Under the pieces are notes generated by a model. It had not been told where the DNA came from, did not search any database, and saw only the letters and a list, made by a program, of their open reading frames with translations. Below, piece by piece: positions 1 through 7,193 of a DNA stretch of 18,376 nucleotides. The DNA comes from JBBQIY01 sp964618405 (GTDB lineage Bacteria; Verrucomicrobiota; Kiritimatiellia; RFP12; UBA3636), in the NCBI GenBank assembly GCA_964618405.1, contig CAZUAY010000040.1, forward strand, positions 1 through 18,376. Direction: 5' to 3'. Each line of letters opens with the position of its first letter. Within the stretch, counting starts at the first letter, position 1. A program made the translations under genes and the position numbers.

Positions 1-53
1 GCCAGTAAGCGTAGCAACGACAGCCCTCAACACCAGCAACACGGGACGAAAAC
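1..53. other. Upstream leader, no gene assigned
   Basis: These 53 bases precede the ABC ATPase gene. Two plus-strand frames stay open across them from the left edge, and one closes with a stop at 85-87, so the tail of an upstream gene could lie here. A permease would be expected in a cluster of this kind. The stretch is too short to recognise any family. A GGGA at 43-46 is the only ribosome-binding-like sequence before the ATG at 54. Confidence 0.3.
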
Positions 54-1079
54 ATGGCAGTATCGATATCTATTCAAGATCTGGTAAAAAGCTTCGGCCA
101 GACAAAGGCGCTCAACCACATCAATCTCGAGATTGAGCCTGGCGAGCTTTTCTTCCTTCTGGGCCCGAGCGGTTGCGGCAAGACCACGCTACTACGACAT
201 ATCGCGGGGTTCTACACGCCCGACCAAGGAACAATCCTGATCGGTGGCGACGACGTGACCAAAATCCCCCCGCACAAACGCGATACGGGAATGGTCTTCC
301 AAAGCTACGCCCTCTGGCCGCACATGACTATCGCGGAGAACGTCGCCTTCGGCTTGCAGATGCGGAAAGTGTCGAAGCCCGAGATCGAACGACGCGTCAT
401 GGAAGCCCTCGCGGCGGTCAAGATGGAAACACGAGCCAAGAGCAAACCGAACCAACTTTCCGGCGGACAACAGCAGCGCATCGCGCTCGCTCGCGCCCTC
501 GTGGTCCAACCTCGCTGCCTGCTCCTCGATGAGCCGCTCTCGAACCTCGATGCCAAGCTCCGCCTCGAAATGCGCGTGGAAATTCGCCGTATCTGCAAAC
601 AGGCCGGTCTCACCGCCGTCTACGTCACGCACGACCAGAAAGAAGCGCTTTCCATTGCCGACCGCCTTGCCATCATGAAAGATGGCGTCATCGAACAAAC
701 CGGCACACCCCTCGAGGTCTACCGTAAGCCCAAAAACGCTTTCGTCGCCTCGTTTATCGGCGAAACCAATTTCTTACCTCCCAACTTTTTCGGCTCCGCA
801 TACGATGCAGGCCCCGCAACGAAACTTTCTGTCCGCCCCGAAACAATCCAGGTTGGGAATGCGCCTGCCGGCGAAGACATCCTTCGCCTGGATGGCACCA
901 TCCACGGCACCGTTTACTTGGGCGAGACGGCCCAACACCTCATGGACGTTAAAGGCCAGGACGGTTCCACACTCACGATGATGGTCTTCCAACTGAATCC
1001 TGAAATGCTGGCACGCGATGACGCGCGTCGCGTCACAGCGTGGATCCAGCGCAAGGATATCGTCACCCTTTCAGAATGA
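54..1079 (+). CDS. ABC transporter ATP-binding protein, ferric-iron/polyamine type
   Basis: This is the ATP-hydrolysing subunit of an ABC importer, acting on the cytoplasmic face of the inner membrane. All nucleotide-binding motifs are intact: Walker A GPSGCGKTT at residues 37-45, Q-loop glutamine 83, signature LSGGQQQR at 135-142, Walker B with catalytic glutamate LLLDEP at 156-161, D-loop SNLD at 163-166, and H-loop histidine 193. Residues after about 235 form a TOBE-like C-terminal domain, so the 341-aa length fits the CUT1/FbpC/PotA group. The solute-binding protein gene starts 22 nt downstream, which implies one operon. The permease is not seen and probably lies left of the window. Iron as substrate is inferred from the partner protein; the ATPase alone would also fit phosphonate, polyamine or sugar importers. 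Start: the ATG at 54, with only a weak GGGA upstream. Confidence 0.93.
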   Translation: MAVSISIQDLVKSFGQTKALNHINLEIEPGELFFLLGPSGCGKTTLLRHIAGFYTPDQGTILIGGDDVTKIPPHKRDTGMVFQSYALWPHMTIAENVAFGLQMRKVSKPEIERRVMEALAAVKMETRAKSKPNQLSGGQQQRIALARALVVQPRCLLLDEPLSNLDAKLRLEMRVEIRRICKQAGLTAVYVTHDQKEALSIADRLAIMKDGVIEQTGTPLEVYRKPKNAFVASFIGETNFLPPNFFGSAYDAGPATKLSVRPETIQVGNAPAGEDILRLDGTIHGTVYLGETAQHLMDVKGQDGSTLTMMVFQLNPEMLARDDARRVTAWIQRKDIVTLSE

Positions 1080-1101
1080 AGCCCTCCCGAGATCCCTCAC
1101 G

Positions 1102-2826
1102 ATGAAAAATGCGCTCATCATTCTCGCCGCCGCGCTCACGATTGCGCTCCCGTTCCTCTTTAGGCACGACAAACCGCTAGGCCAGTGGAAGGACGGCGAT
1201 CCCGTCCTCGTCGTGGTCTCGCCGCACATCGCCGTCATCCGCGATGAATTCTCTAGCGGCTTCTCGGCTTGGCATCTCAAGAAGTTTGGAAAGCCCGTGC
1301 GCATCGATTGGCGCGCCATTGGCGGTACCACCGAAATCATGCGCTACATCACCGGCGAATACGTTTCTTCTTTCCGCGCGTTTCGCAAACGCACCCATCG
1401 ACCTTGGCCTGATGGCGCAAGCGATGCCGCTGTTTCGAAACGCAAGCCTTCGGACGATGTCCTAGCAGAAATCTGGTCTGATTTTCGCGCCCATGACGAT
1501 GCCGACGCTTACACGATCCTGATCGATGTCTTCTTCGGCGGCGGAACCTACGATCACTCCTCAGCCGCGCGGCAAGGTCTCACTGTTGTACCCTGGGAAA
1601 AGGATGCAATCCCCGCCGGCATTCTCACCGATGCTGACGGAATTGAGATGTTCCCTGAAGGACTCGGTGGCGAAGAATGGCGCTCACCCGTCTTCTACAG
1701 TGCGGTTCTCTCCGGCTTTGGAATCTGCTCAAACCCGGATCGCCTCAAAGAATTGGGCATTGAAAAACAGCCTGTTCAGTGGCGCGATCTAAGGGATCCA
1801 CGGTATTATGGCGATATTGGCGTGACCGATCCAACCAAATCTGGCTCCATCGCCAAGGCCTTCGAGATGATCATTCACTCCGAATGTCGTAGCTCCGTTA
1901 TGGAGGCGGGCTGGACATCCGAGCAAATCCGCGATTTCGAAAAACGCATTGCGGATGCCAAGCTCGCCATCGGCGTTATGCCCGAAGGTGTTCCGCAACA
2001 ATACCAAGACGACATCGAACGCGGTTGGCTCAAGGGCGTGCACCTCATCCAGCGTATCGGCGCGAACGCACGCTACTTCACCGACGGTGCAGGCAAGGTT
2101 CCAGTCGATGTCGCCTCGGGCGATGCCGCAGTGGGCATCTCGATCGACTTTTATAGCCGTGTGCAAGCCGAGATCACCCAAGTCGGCGACCAAGTGCGTC
2201 TCAACTACGTCACGCCCCTCGGCGGCTCCAGCATGAGCGGCGATCCCATCAGTCTACTCCGCGGCGCCCCGCATCCCGAGCTCGCCAAGCGCTTTATGGA
2301 ATACGTGCTATCCGAAGATGGACAGAAACTCTGGAACTACAAGCCCGGCACACCTGGGGGTCCGCAGAAATCGGCCTTGCGCCGTATGCCGGTGCGACGC
2401 GACTTCTACCCCGACTCTGAGCACCCAGCCGTCCAGCAACGCGCCGAAGAACATGCGCGCTACACCTCTGACAATCTCATGGATCCCGCCGTCGATGCGT
2501 ATCATCTGGCGAAATCATTCGAGTACCAGCCACGCTGGACGGGACTTCACTTCAGCTTCTTCCGGCAGCTCGTCCGAGCCATGTGCATGAACTCAGGTGT
2601 CGAGCTACGCGCCGCGTGGAAGGCCATCATCGATGCTGGAGGTCCCGAAGCCAATCCCGAAGCCGTGGCGTTACTGGAACGCTTGCCCGATGTGCCGTTA
2701 CCCATCACGTGGAAAACCGCCGGAGAAACGTCGGCCAAGTACGACGCCATCGATTACATGCGCCAATGGACCTCCTTCTTCCGACTCTCCTACACCGAAG
2801 CAAAAGCCGCCGTCCGCCAGCATTGA
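1102..2826 (+). CDS. Extracellular solute-binding protein, Fe3+-type ABC importer, enlarged
   Basis: This is the substrate receptor for the ABC importer encoded just upstream. I chose the ATG at 1102 (574 aa) rather than the longer open frame from 1018, because 1102 gives a typical export signal: MKN followed by a hydrophobic run to about residue 20. No clear AxA cleavage site or lipobox cysteine follows, so it may stay anchored by its N-terminus. Blocks resembling periplasmic iron-binding proteins include WRDLRDPRYYGDIGVTDP, which is followed by a KSGSIAKAFE segment, and later GDPISLLRGAPHPELAKRF and a segment on replacing the last residues (SEDGQKLWNY). The chain is much longer than the roughly 320-350 aa of classical FbpA/AfuA proteins, with extra sequence near the N-terminus and a long helical C-terminal extension. 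The ligand is not proven; iron is the best guess from family resemblance. Confidence 0.85.
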   Translation: MKNALIILAAALTIALPFLFRHDKPLGQWKDGDPVLVVVSPHIAVIRDEFSSGFSAWHLKKFGKPVRIDWRAIGGTTEIMRYITGEYVSSFRAFRKRTHRPWPDGASDAAVSKRKPSDDVLAEIWSDFRAHDDADAYTILIDVFFGGGTYDHSSAARQGLTVVPWEKDAIPAGILTDADGIEMFPEGLGGEEWRSPVFYSAVLSGFGICSNPDRLKELGIEKQPVQWRDLRDPRYYGDIGVTDPTKSGSIAKAFEMIIHSECRSSVMEAGWTSEQIRDFEKRIADAKLAIGVMPEGVPQQYQDDIERGWLKGVHLIQRIGANARYFTDGAGKVPVDVASGDAAVGISIDFYSRVQAEITQVGDQVRLNYVTPLGGSSMSGDPISLLRGAPHPELAKRFMEYVLSEDGQKLWNYKPGTPGGPQKSALRRMPVRRDFYPDSEHPAVQQRAEEHARYTSDNLMDPAVDAYHLAKSFEYQPRWTGLHFSFFRQLVRAMCMNSGVELRAAWKAIIDAGGPEANPEAVALLERLPDVPLPITWKTAGETSAKYDAIDYMRQWTSFFRLSYTEAKAAVRQH

Positions 2827-2867
2827 AGTTGCTTCATGCCGGCAATCTGTATTCGTTACTCGGTTCA

Positions 2868-3632
2868 ATGAATGTTGTGATATTCAAAAAAATAAGTTGC
2901 AGAGCGTGTGGACGGCCTTCCGAAGAAACGGGCTTCTGCCCGTGGTGTGGAGCAGACATGGGCGTGACACGTTCAACAAAACTCCGAATGGTAGCCGGTG
3001 GCCTTGCTGCTGTTTTGCTGATTTGCAGCAAGCTTCTTCCTGCCTCACCCACCTTCGTGCTTTTGGTCGCTCTACTCTCTGCTACCCTCTTCGCCACATC
3101 CGCCTCCAATTCCAAAGGCATGCTGAGTGCGGCAATCGTCGCAGTGGCAGGGTCAATACTCTGCCACGCGTTTCCCGAGACGGCGACTCATACGGGACTG
3201 AGGCTGCGCCAGCATGCCGTCTGGCTCCTGCCTTCTGCTTCGCTTGTCTTTGCATGTAGCGGCGGCGCAACACTCCCGCCTGTGCCAGCAGAAACGCCGT
3301 TGGGTAGACTCTGGCAAGCGTTGAAGACTCCAGTAACCGTGATGGTGATAGCAACCCTTGCGGCAACGGCGGCAGGGTTGCCGTCCTCCCCCGCAACAAG
3401 TCTTGCCATGGCACTGTGCTATTTTTCGGCTTGCTATTCAACAAAGCCCCACTCGACCTTACACCCCTTGTTCGTTTTTCTCTACCTTTTGACGTTCATG
3501 AGCCCAAACAGCATGAGGGTAACCGCCATTGAGCCCAGCACCGCCTTCGCAGTCACCCTCGCAGGCTTCGGTCTTGCTCAGGTATGCATTGGGATGAAGC
3601 GCACGGGGTCAGAGCCGTCCAGCCACCCCTGA
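2868..3632 (+). CDS. Zinc-ribbon multi-pass membrane protein, unknown function
   Basis: I do not recognise a named family. From the ATG at 2868 the 254-aa product begins with a compact zinc ribbon of two CxxC knuckles, Cys11/Cys14 and Cys24/Cys27, nine residues apart. About six hydrophobic segments follow, spread from residue 40 to near the C-terminus, so a cytoplasmic zinc-binding head on an integral membrane body is likely. The frame stays open upstream to 2583, but that part lies inside the solute-binding protein gene and reads as arginine-rich shadow sequence, so I excluded it. There is no good ribosome-binding site before 2868. The 3' end overlaps the convergent Nudix gene by 55 bp. The zinc ribbon and hydrophobic pattern support a real gene, but the start is uncertain. 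Confidence 0.6.
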   Translation: MNVVIFKKISCRACGRPSEETGFCPWCGADMGVTRSTKLRMVAGGLAAVLLICSKLLPASPTFVLLVALLSATLFATSASNSKGMLSAAIVAVAGSILCHAFPETATHTGLRLRQHAVWLLPSASLVFACSGGATLPPVPAETPLGRLWQALKTPVTVMVIATLAATAAGLPSSPATSLAMALCYFSACYSTKPHSTLHPLFVFLYLLTFMSPNSMRVTAIEPSTAFAVTLAGFGLAQVCIGMKRTGSEPSSHP

Positions 3633-4024
3633 AGACGTGTGGCAAGTGAAGTCGGTGCCATAGCGGATGCTGACACCTCTGCCAGCGGACACCAGAAGAA
3701 TTCGATATGAGCTTCCATGGACTGTGGCGGGGTGTTCACGTCGCCACAGACGATACCAACTGAAAAAACGAGGTTGAGCTCAAAAATCTCGCTCTCCGTC
3801 TGAACAAATCGATTCTCGACCACGCCGAGAAATTGTATCGCAGTCCCCTCCATCGCCAATTCTTCTCTCATCTCGCGTTTCAACGCATCAGGGGCACTCT
3901 CGCCCAGTTCGATATGACCGCCTGGAAGATAAACGTTGCCCACTTTTCGGTTCCTGCATAACAGCACCATACCGTTGCAGAGGCAGACGCCTCGTACGAT
4001 CAATTCAAAATGATTTTCGTTCAT
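3578..4024 (-). CDS. Nudix hydrolase
   Basis: This is a 148-aa Nudix-family pyrophosphohydrolase, cleaving a nucleoside diphosphate linked to another moiety in the cytoplasm. The Nudix box spans residues 36-58: G36, E42, then REMREE at 50-55, supplying the metal-binding glutamates. The usual glycine near the end of the box is alanine at 57, a tolerated variation. A GGH immediately after LP (LPGGH) is typical of MutT-like members. The exact substrate cannot be read from the sequence. A strong Shine-Dalgarno, AAGGAAGGA, lies about 7 nt before the ATG at 4024. The gene is tail-to-tail with the zinc-ribbon membrane protein gene and overlaps it by 55 bp. It is co-oriented with the M50-like gene but separated from it by 240 nt of repeats. 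Confidence 0.9.
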   Translation of the reverse strand: MNENHFELIVRGVCLCNGMVLLCRNRKVGNVYLPGGHIELGESAPDALKREMREELAMEGTAIQFLGVVENRFVQTESEIFELNLVFSVGIVCGDVNTPPQSMEAHIEFFWCPLAEVSASAMAPTSLATRLQGWLDGSDPVRFIPMHT

Positions 4025-4264
4025 GTTGTATCCTTCCTTTTATTTTTTTTCATCGTGCAAGACTTTCTTTTATTCGCAACTAGCGACTAGCTTGACATTA
4101 TCCGAAAAGGTTTCTGAGTTCTTTGCACTCTCAATTTCCATCGTTTAAACCCTTTTCGGATGGGGTCTCGCTAAGGCCTAGAGCCTAACACCTAAAACCT
4201 CTCCCTCTCATCTCGGATGGGGTCTCGCTAAGGCCTAGGGCCTAACACCTAAAACCTCTCCCTC
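4025..4264. other. Repeat-bearing intergenic region
   Basis: This 240-nt spacer lies between two minus-strand genes. It holds the Nudix ribosome-binding site, a low-complexity CTAGCGACTAGC stretch near 4077-4092, an 11-bp inverted repeat and a 57-bp tandem duplication (listed separately). No open frame of any quality is present. The upstream part is AT-rich and could hold the Nudix promoter on the minus strand, but I see no convincing -35/-10 pair. Confidence 0.6.
4100..4161. repeat. 11-bp inverted repeat
   Basis: ATCCGAAAAGG at 4100-4110 is the exact reverse complement of CCTTTTCGGAT at 4151-4161, with 40 nt between. The right arm overlaps the start of the tandem duplication. It could form a long-loop hairpin or mark the end of an inserted element. 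It lacks a terminator-like T tract on either strand. Confidence 0.6.
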
Positions 4265-4269
4265 TCATC
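4156..4269. repeat. 57-bp tandem duplication (2 copies)
   Basis: Copy 1 (4156-4212) and copy 2 (4213-4269) are directly adjacent and differ at one base (GAG versus GGG in the middle). Each unit contains GGATGGGGTCTCGC, a GGCCTAG core and CCTAACACCTAAAACC. Copy 2 reaches the stop codon and last codon of the M50-like gene (stop at 4265-4267), so the duplicated unit contains that gene's end. The near identity points to a recent event. Confidence 0.9.
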
Positions 4270-5041
4270 CCGGCCACATAAAATTACAAAATGCATCCCA
4301 AAACCAAAACAAGGTAGACGCCATCATCTCTTTCCACACGGCAAACATGTCACCCATAGAAAATGGGGAGAGTGCGATAAAGACGAAACAAAGCGTCAAC
4401 AAGTTCATCATCAAAATGAATGAAAAAGAAAAAAAGAAACCATATACTTCTAGATCGCTTTGGGGCTGTAGCATTCCGTTAAGAGTAAAACAAAAATGAA
4501 AACTCCAGGCAAGACCGATAAGGCCGGCAACGATCTTACCCATCACGTTGCCTTGCAAAGGAGTTACGAGCGATGCACCCCCAAATATGAGAAGTAACAC
4601 GACCGTATAAATCGGAAAAAAATAGGGTGAAAGCAATACAAGAATTCCGCCTTCGGTCACCCTGACGCTTCCGTTTTCCTCACGAACCTTAAACTTGCTA
4701 ACGCCAGCGCCTCTCGCTAAGACAAAGATAACATGAGTCAATTCGTGACCGAAGACGTAGGGCATCGACGGAACCCGAAAGGCAATGTAAATCAACGCGA
4801 AGAGAAGAAAACCGATCAGAAACATTCCCGATGCGCCCGACATGCCCAGAACAGAGCGACTACCCAGTTCATTCTCTGCCGCAAGAAGTGTCCTGGTCAA
4901 CGAAATCGAAACTGGGAGCATCACCCAACCAGAAAAGAAGAACGCGATAGACGCACCGTGTGAAGGTAAAACGATGCCTTTCGGATCTGTTTTTCGTTTC
5001 TTCACCTTTTTGTTGTTATTTTTTGTTGACCTCAGGGGCAT
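4265..5041 (-). CDS. M50-like integral membrane zinc metallopeptidase
   Basis: This is a 258-aa multi-pass membrane protein with the zinc-protease motif HELTH (H99, E100, H103) inside a hydrophobic segment, as in site-2-protease (M50) relatives. A later SDLE at 195-198 could supply the third, acidic zinc ligand. I infer an M50B-like fold; the activity and substrate are unknown. The N-terminal 20 residues are lysine-rich and cytoplasmic in character. At least six hydrophobic segments follow. The start at 5041 has no clear ribosome-binding site. The first codons overlap the promoter of the divergent rpsT, so 5' expression signals are crowded. Codons look AT-richer than in the flanking operons. 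The 3' end lies in a tandem duplication. Confidence 0.75.
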   Translation of the reverse strand: MPLRSTKNNNKKVKKRKTDPKGIVLPSHGASIAFFFSGWVMLPVSISLTRTLLAAENELGSRSVLGMSGASGMFLIGFLLFALIYIAFRVPSMPYVFGHELTHVIFVLARGAGVSKFKVREENGSVRVTEGGILVLLSPYFFPIYTVVLLLIFGGASLVTPLQGNVMGKIVAGLIGLAWSFHFCFTLNGMLQPQSDLEVYGFFFSFSFILMMNLLTLCFVFIALSPFSMGDMFAVWKEMMASTLFWFWDAFCNFMWPG

Positions 5042-5055
5042 AAGTAGTCTATTCT
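5026..5055 (+). promoter_or_regulatory. Predicted sigma-70-type promoter of rpsT
   Basis: TTGACC (5026-5031) and TATTCT (5050-5055) are 18 bp apart, close to the TTGACA/TATAAT consensus, and sit 46 bp before the rpsT start codon. The -35 lies inside the first codons of the divergent M50-like gene. This is prediction by inspection only. Confidence 0.5.
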
Positions 5056-5101
5056 AACGGCTTTCCAATTCATTTTGGTTTCCACGAGGAGCAATTCTAC
5101 C

Positions 5102-5365
5102 ATGCCCAACATCAAAAGCGCAATCAAACGCGTAAAGACATCCGAAAAAAGTCGTCAGAGAAATACAGCAAACAAAAGCCGCATGAATACGGCTCGCCGT
5201 ATGTTTCTGGCAGAGATCACCGTAGGCGATGATGCCTCGCACGCAGAATCTTTCAAGAAATTCTGCTCCGCTGTTGACAAGGCAGCCAAGGCTGGCGTCA
5301 TCAGCAAAAACGCAGCGGCACGCCGCAAATCGCGTGCATACGCGAAAGTGACTGTCAAAGCCTAA
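5102..5365 (+). CDS. rpsT: 30S ribosomal protein S20
   Basis: This is the primary 16S rRNA-binding protein S20, which helps early 30S assembly. The 87-aa product starts MPNIKSAIKR and is rich in Lys, Arg and Ala, with the helical layout and length of bacterial S20. I chose the ATG at 5102 over an in-frame ATG at 5075, because a GAGGAG Shine-Dalgarno (5086-5091) lies 10 nt before 5102 and S20 proteins begin at this MPN. The gene is monocistronic: it has its own promoter-like sequence at 5026-5055 and a strong intrinsic terminator 30 nt after the stop. The flanking genes on both sides are on the opposite strand. Confidence 0.97.
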   Translation: MPNIKSAIKRVKTSEKSRQRNTANKSRMNTARRMFLAEITVGDDASHAESFKKFCSAVDKAAKAGVISKNAAARRKSRAYAKVTVKA

Positions 5366-5393
5366 TCCTCAAATGGATTCGATTTTTCAGTTG

Positions 5394-5420
5394 AAAAGGC
5401 CCGGAAATCCGGGCTTTTTT
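5394..5420 (+). terminator. Rho-independent terminator of rpsT
   Basis: A GCCCGG/CCGGGC stem (5399-5404 with 5409-5414) and a 4-nt AAAT loop are followed by six T. A run of four A before the stem pairs with the T tract, so it may also work for the convergent lptE operon on the minus strand. Confidence 0.92.
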
Positions 5421-5430
5421 ATTTTCGTGT

Positions 5431-5964
5431 CTACCAAGCACTCACGCAGGTATCGATAATCTTCTCTGCCAGATCTGCGGCGGCTTTCGGCAGGCATCGT
5501 TGCATCGCAGCAATCGTGTCGGTACCGCGCAGAAACGTATCCTCGCCCTCGGCGACATTCTGAAGAATGACCGCCTTTTCGGGATCGGGCTCCTGCAGAT
5601 TGGTAAACGTCGTCGTCGCGCGAAGGACCATACGGTATTCCTCAGACACGCCTGTATTTTCTCGATTATAGCGTATTGAGTCTTGACGGTATCCAACGAC
5701 CACGATGTCAAGCCGCGTCGTCGCGCGATCTTCCGAGACGAGTCTGAGAGTTCCTTCTCGTTGAATTTCCTTGTGAATAGCTTTTGTCAGTTCGCGCTCG
5801 ACACCGGGTTGTCCTGATTCATTGCGCACGTTGGGCACATAGACGTCTCGGAGGTTTTCCGGTAGCGTCGTGCCGAGGTTGTAATTTGCACAACCAGAAG
5901 TTAAGGCCAAAACTGCTCCAAGGCAGCAGGTGAATTGTGTCCAAACTCTTATCGTTTTTTTCAT
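5431..5964 (-). CDS. lptE: LPS-assembly lipoprotein LptE family
   Basis: This is the likely outer-membrane lipoprotein that plugs and assembles the LptD barrel delivering lipopolysaccharide to the cell surface. The 177-aa precursor has MKK, a hydrophobic stretch and a lipobox-like TSGC with the modified cysteine at 25; the -3 position is Thr rather than the usual Leu. The mature part carries features typical of LptE in this kind of bacterium: YVPNVRNES at 42-50, followed by the EIQREGTLRL segment and the VVVGY strand. The gene's ATG overlaps the stop of the BamD-like gene upstream (ATGA), indicating translational coupling. It converges on rpsT and shares the bidirectional terminator at 5394-5420. 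LptD is not in the window. The family call is from pattern recognition, without alignment. Confidence 0.75.
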   Translation of the reverse strand: MKKTIRVWTQFTCCLGAVLALTSGCANYNLGTTLPENLRDVYVPNVRNESGQPGVERELTKAIHKEIQREGTLRLVSEDRATTRLDIVVVGYRQDSIRYNRENTGVSEEYRMVLRATTTFTNLQEPDPEKAVILQNVAEGEDTFLRGTDTIAAMQRCLPKAAADLAEKIIDTCVSAW

Positions 5965-7088
5965 TGTTTTTCCTGAGTAATAATTTTGGGGTCGAGACGC
6001 TTCGAGGTTTGCTGCATCTTCTTGGCTTTCAGCTCTCGAATGCGAGCTTCGGCCGTGGGGGCTTCGGATGCCGTAGGGTATGAATGAATAAACTCGCTGT
6101 AGGCTAAAATAGCCGCATCGGAATCGTGGCGGATTTTATCATAAAACTCGGCTTTACTGAAGTTCATAGCCGTTAGATTCGCTGACATCTCAGCAATCCG
6201 TTTTGATGTCTCCGCTGCCATCTCATGGCTGGGGGCATCTCGACGCGCCTTCAGGAGAGAGGCGAGAGCATTCTTGAGGGTGCGTTCGTCTCGCGGGTAC
6301 AGGCGGGAGGTCTTGTATCGGCACGTCGCCGCACGATACTGTGCCTCCTCCTTGAAGCGACTGTAGGGATAGCGACTCACCAGTGCCTCGTAGACGGGGA
6401 TCGCGTCAAGGTACGCTTTGTCGTTCTCGTAGCACATCGCCTGAAGCATCATACACTCCGGAGTGCGCTCCCAATCGGGTCCATTATCGATAATATGCCC
6501 AAACATGCGCACAACCATTTCAACGCTAGGCGATGAAAACCATCCGCTACCCAGACGAGCGCGCAACGCGTTAGCAATGGCAAACTGGCTAGACATAAGG
6601 TCGTGGTAGCGAATCGCTTCAGCGTTGGTGCCATTCGCAAAATTGTCAATGTAATACTGGTACTCCTGAAACGCCTCCTTGAAATGGCCGACCTTCTCAT
6701 AGAGTGCCGCCACGCCGAGCTGAGCCACAGCTGCTTCAGGCGAATAGCCCCACTGATGGACGAGCGCGTTGTAAGCTTTGCGCGCCTTTCGGGTTCGCCC
6801 TTTGTTTTCAAGTGCTTTTGCATAATCTAGCTGCGCCGCGGGTGTCTTCATGGCTGGGCGTCCGAACATGACGCGTGGCTCCTTTAGCGGGGGCGCACCC
6901 GCATCATCGTAGGACCCAAACGACCCCCCATCCTGTTTCGTGGGATTTTGATTGTTTGACGGCATTGGACTCCGGGCCAATACCGTACCCGAGGTTAAAC
7001 ACAGAAAGGTCAGCGCGGCGATAAAGCTCAGTCTTTTGGCAAGGTCGGCTCTCTCAAAATTTCTTGCTTTGGGTAGGGTGTATTTCAT
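5961..7088 (-). CDS. BamD/YfiO-like TPR protein, exported
   Basis: This 375-aa protein is built of TPR-like helical repeats, for example at residues 85-150 and 215-260 and again near 325-350 (DAAILAYSEFIHSYPTA). It resembles BamD/YfiO, the outer-membrane barrel-assembly factor, especially in paired motifs such as the EYQYYIDNF and YEALVSRYPYSRF segments. A signal peptide is visible: basic N-terminus, hydrophobic 21-34, and probable cleavage after VLA38. There is no lipobox, since Cys30 lies in an FLCL context, so this copy is not an ordinary BamD lipoprotein. It is the first gene of a two-gene operon with lptE (4-nt overlap), which fits an outer-membrane assembly role. It could instead be a generic periplasmic TPR (YbgF/CpoB-like) protein. 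Confidence 0.7.
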   Translation of the reverse strand: MKYTLPKARNFERADLAKRLSFIAALTFLCLTSGTVLARSPMPSNNQNPTKQDGGSFGSYDDAGAPPLKEPRVMFGRPAMKTPAAQLDYAKALENKGRTRKARKAYNALVHQWGYSPEAAVAQLGVAALYEKVGHFKEAFQEYQYYIDNFANGTNAEAIRYHDLMSSQFAIANALRARLGSGWFSSPSVEMVVRMFGHIIDNGPDWERTPECMMLQAMCYENDKAYLDAIPVYEALVSRYPYSRFKEEAQYRAATCRYKTSRLYPRDERTLKNALASLLKARRDAPSHEMAAETSKRIAEMSANLTAMNFSKAEFYDKIRHDSDAAILAYSEFIHSYPTASEAPTAEARIRELKAKKMQQTSKRLDPKIITQEKQ

Positions 7089-7116
7089 ATACTCACTGCT
7101 CTTGGTTCTTTATTGC

Positions 7117-7131
7117 AAGCCGGATCGGCTT
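7117..7131. promoter_or_regulatory. Short palindrome in the bamD-like/serA divergent spacer
   Basis: AAGCCG-GAT-CGGCTT forms a perfect 6-bp inverted repeat in the 105-bp spacer between the divergent BamD-like gene and serA. It could be an operator or a leader hairpin. I see no confident promoter elements around it. Confidence 0.35.
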
Positions 7132-7193
7132 CTCTGTGCGACATCCTCTTGCGACAACTTGGTAGCGTATCAAAAACACGGAAGACTTGAAAC

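Noticed and set aside
192..698. Minus-strand open frame inside the ABC ATPase gene
   Set aside because: It is antisense to an ATPase with all motifs intact, a common by-product of GC-rich codon use.
1018..1101. N-terminal extension of the solute-binding protein frame
   Set aside because: It overlaps the end of the ATPase gene, reads as non-signal sequence, and the ATG at 1102 gives a proper hydrophobic N-terminus.
2583..2867. N-terminal extension of the zinc-ribbon membrane protein frame
   Set aside because: It lies inside the solute-binding protein gene in another frame and is arginine-rich shadow sequence.
7089..7193. Promoter pair for the divergent BamD-like gene and serA
   Set aside because: Candidate -35 boxes such as TTGCAA and TTGCGA lack a -10 box at acceptable spacing, so no promoter is claimed.
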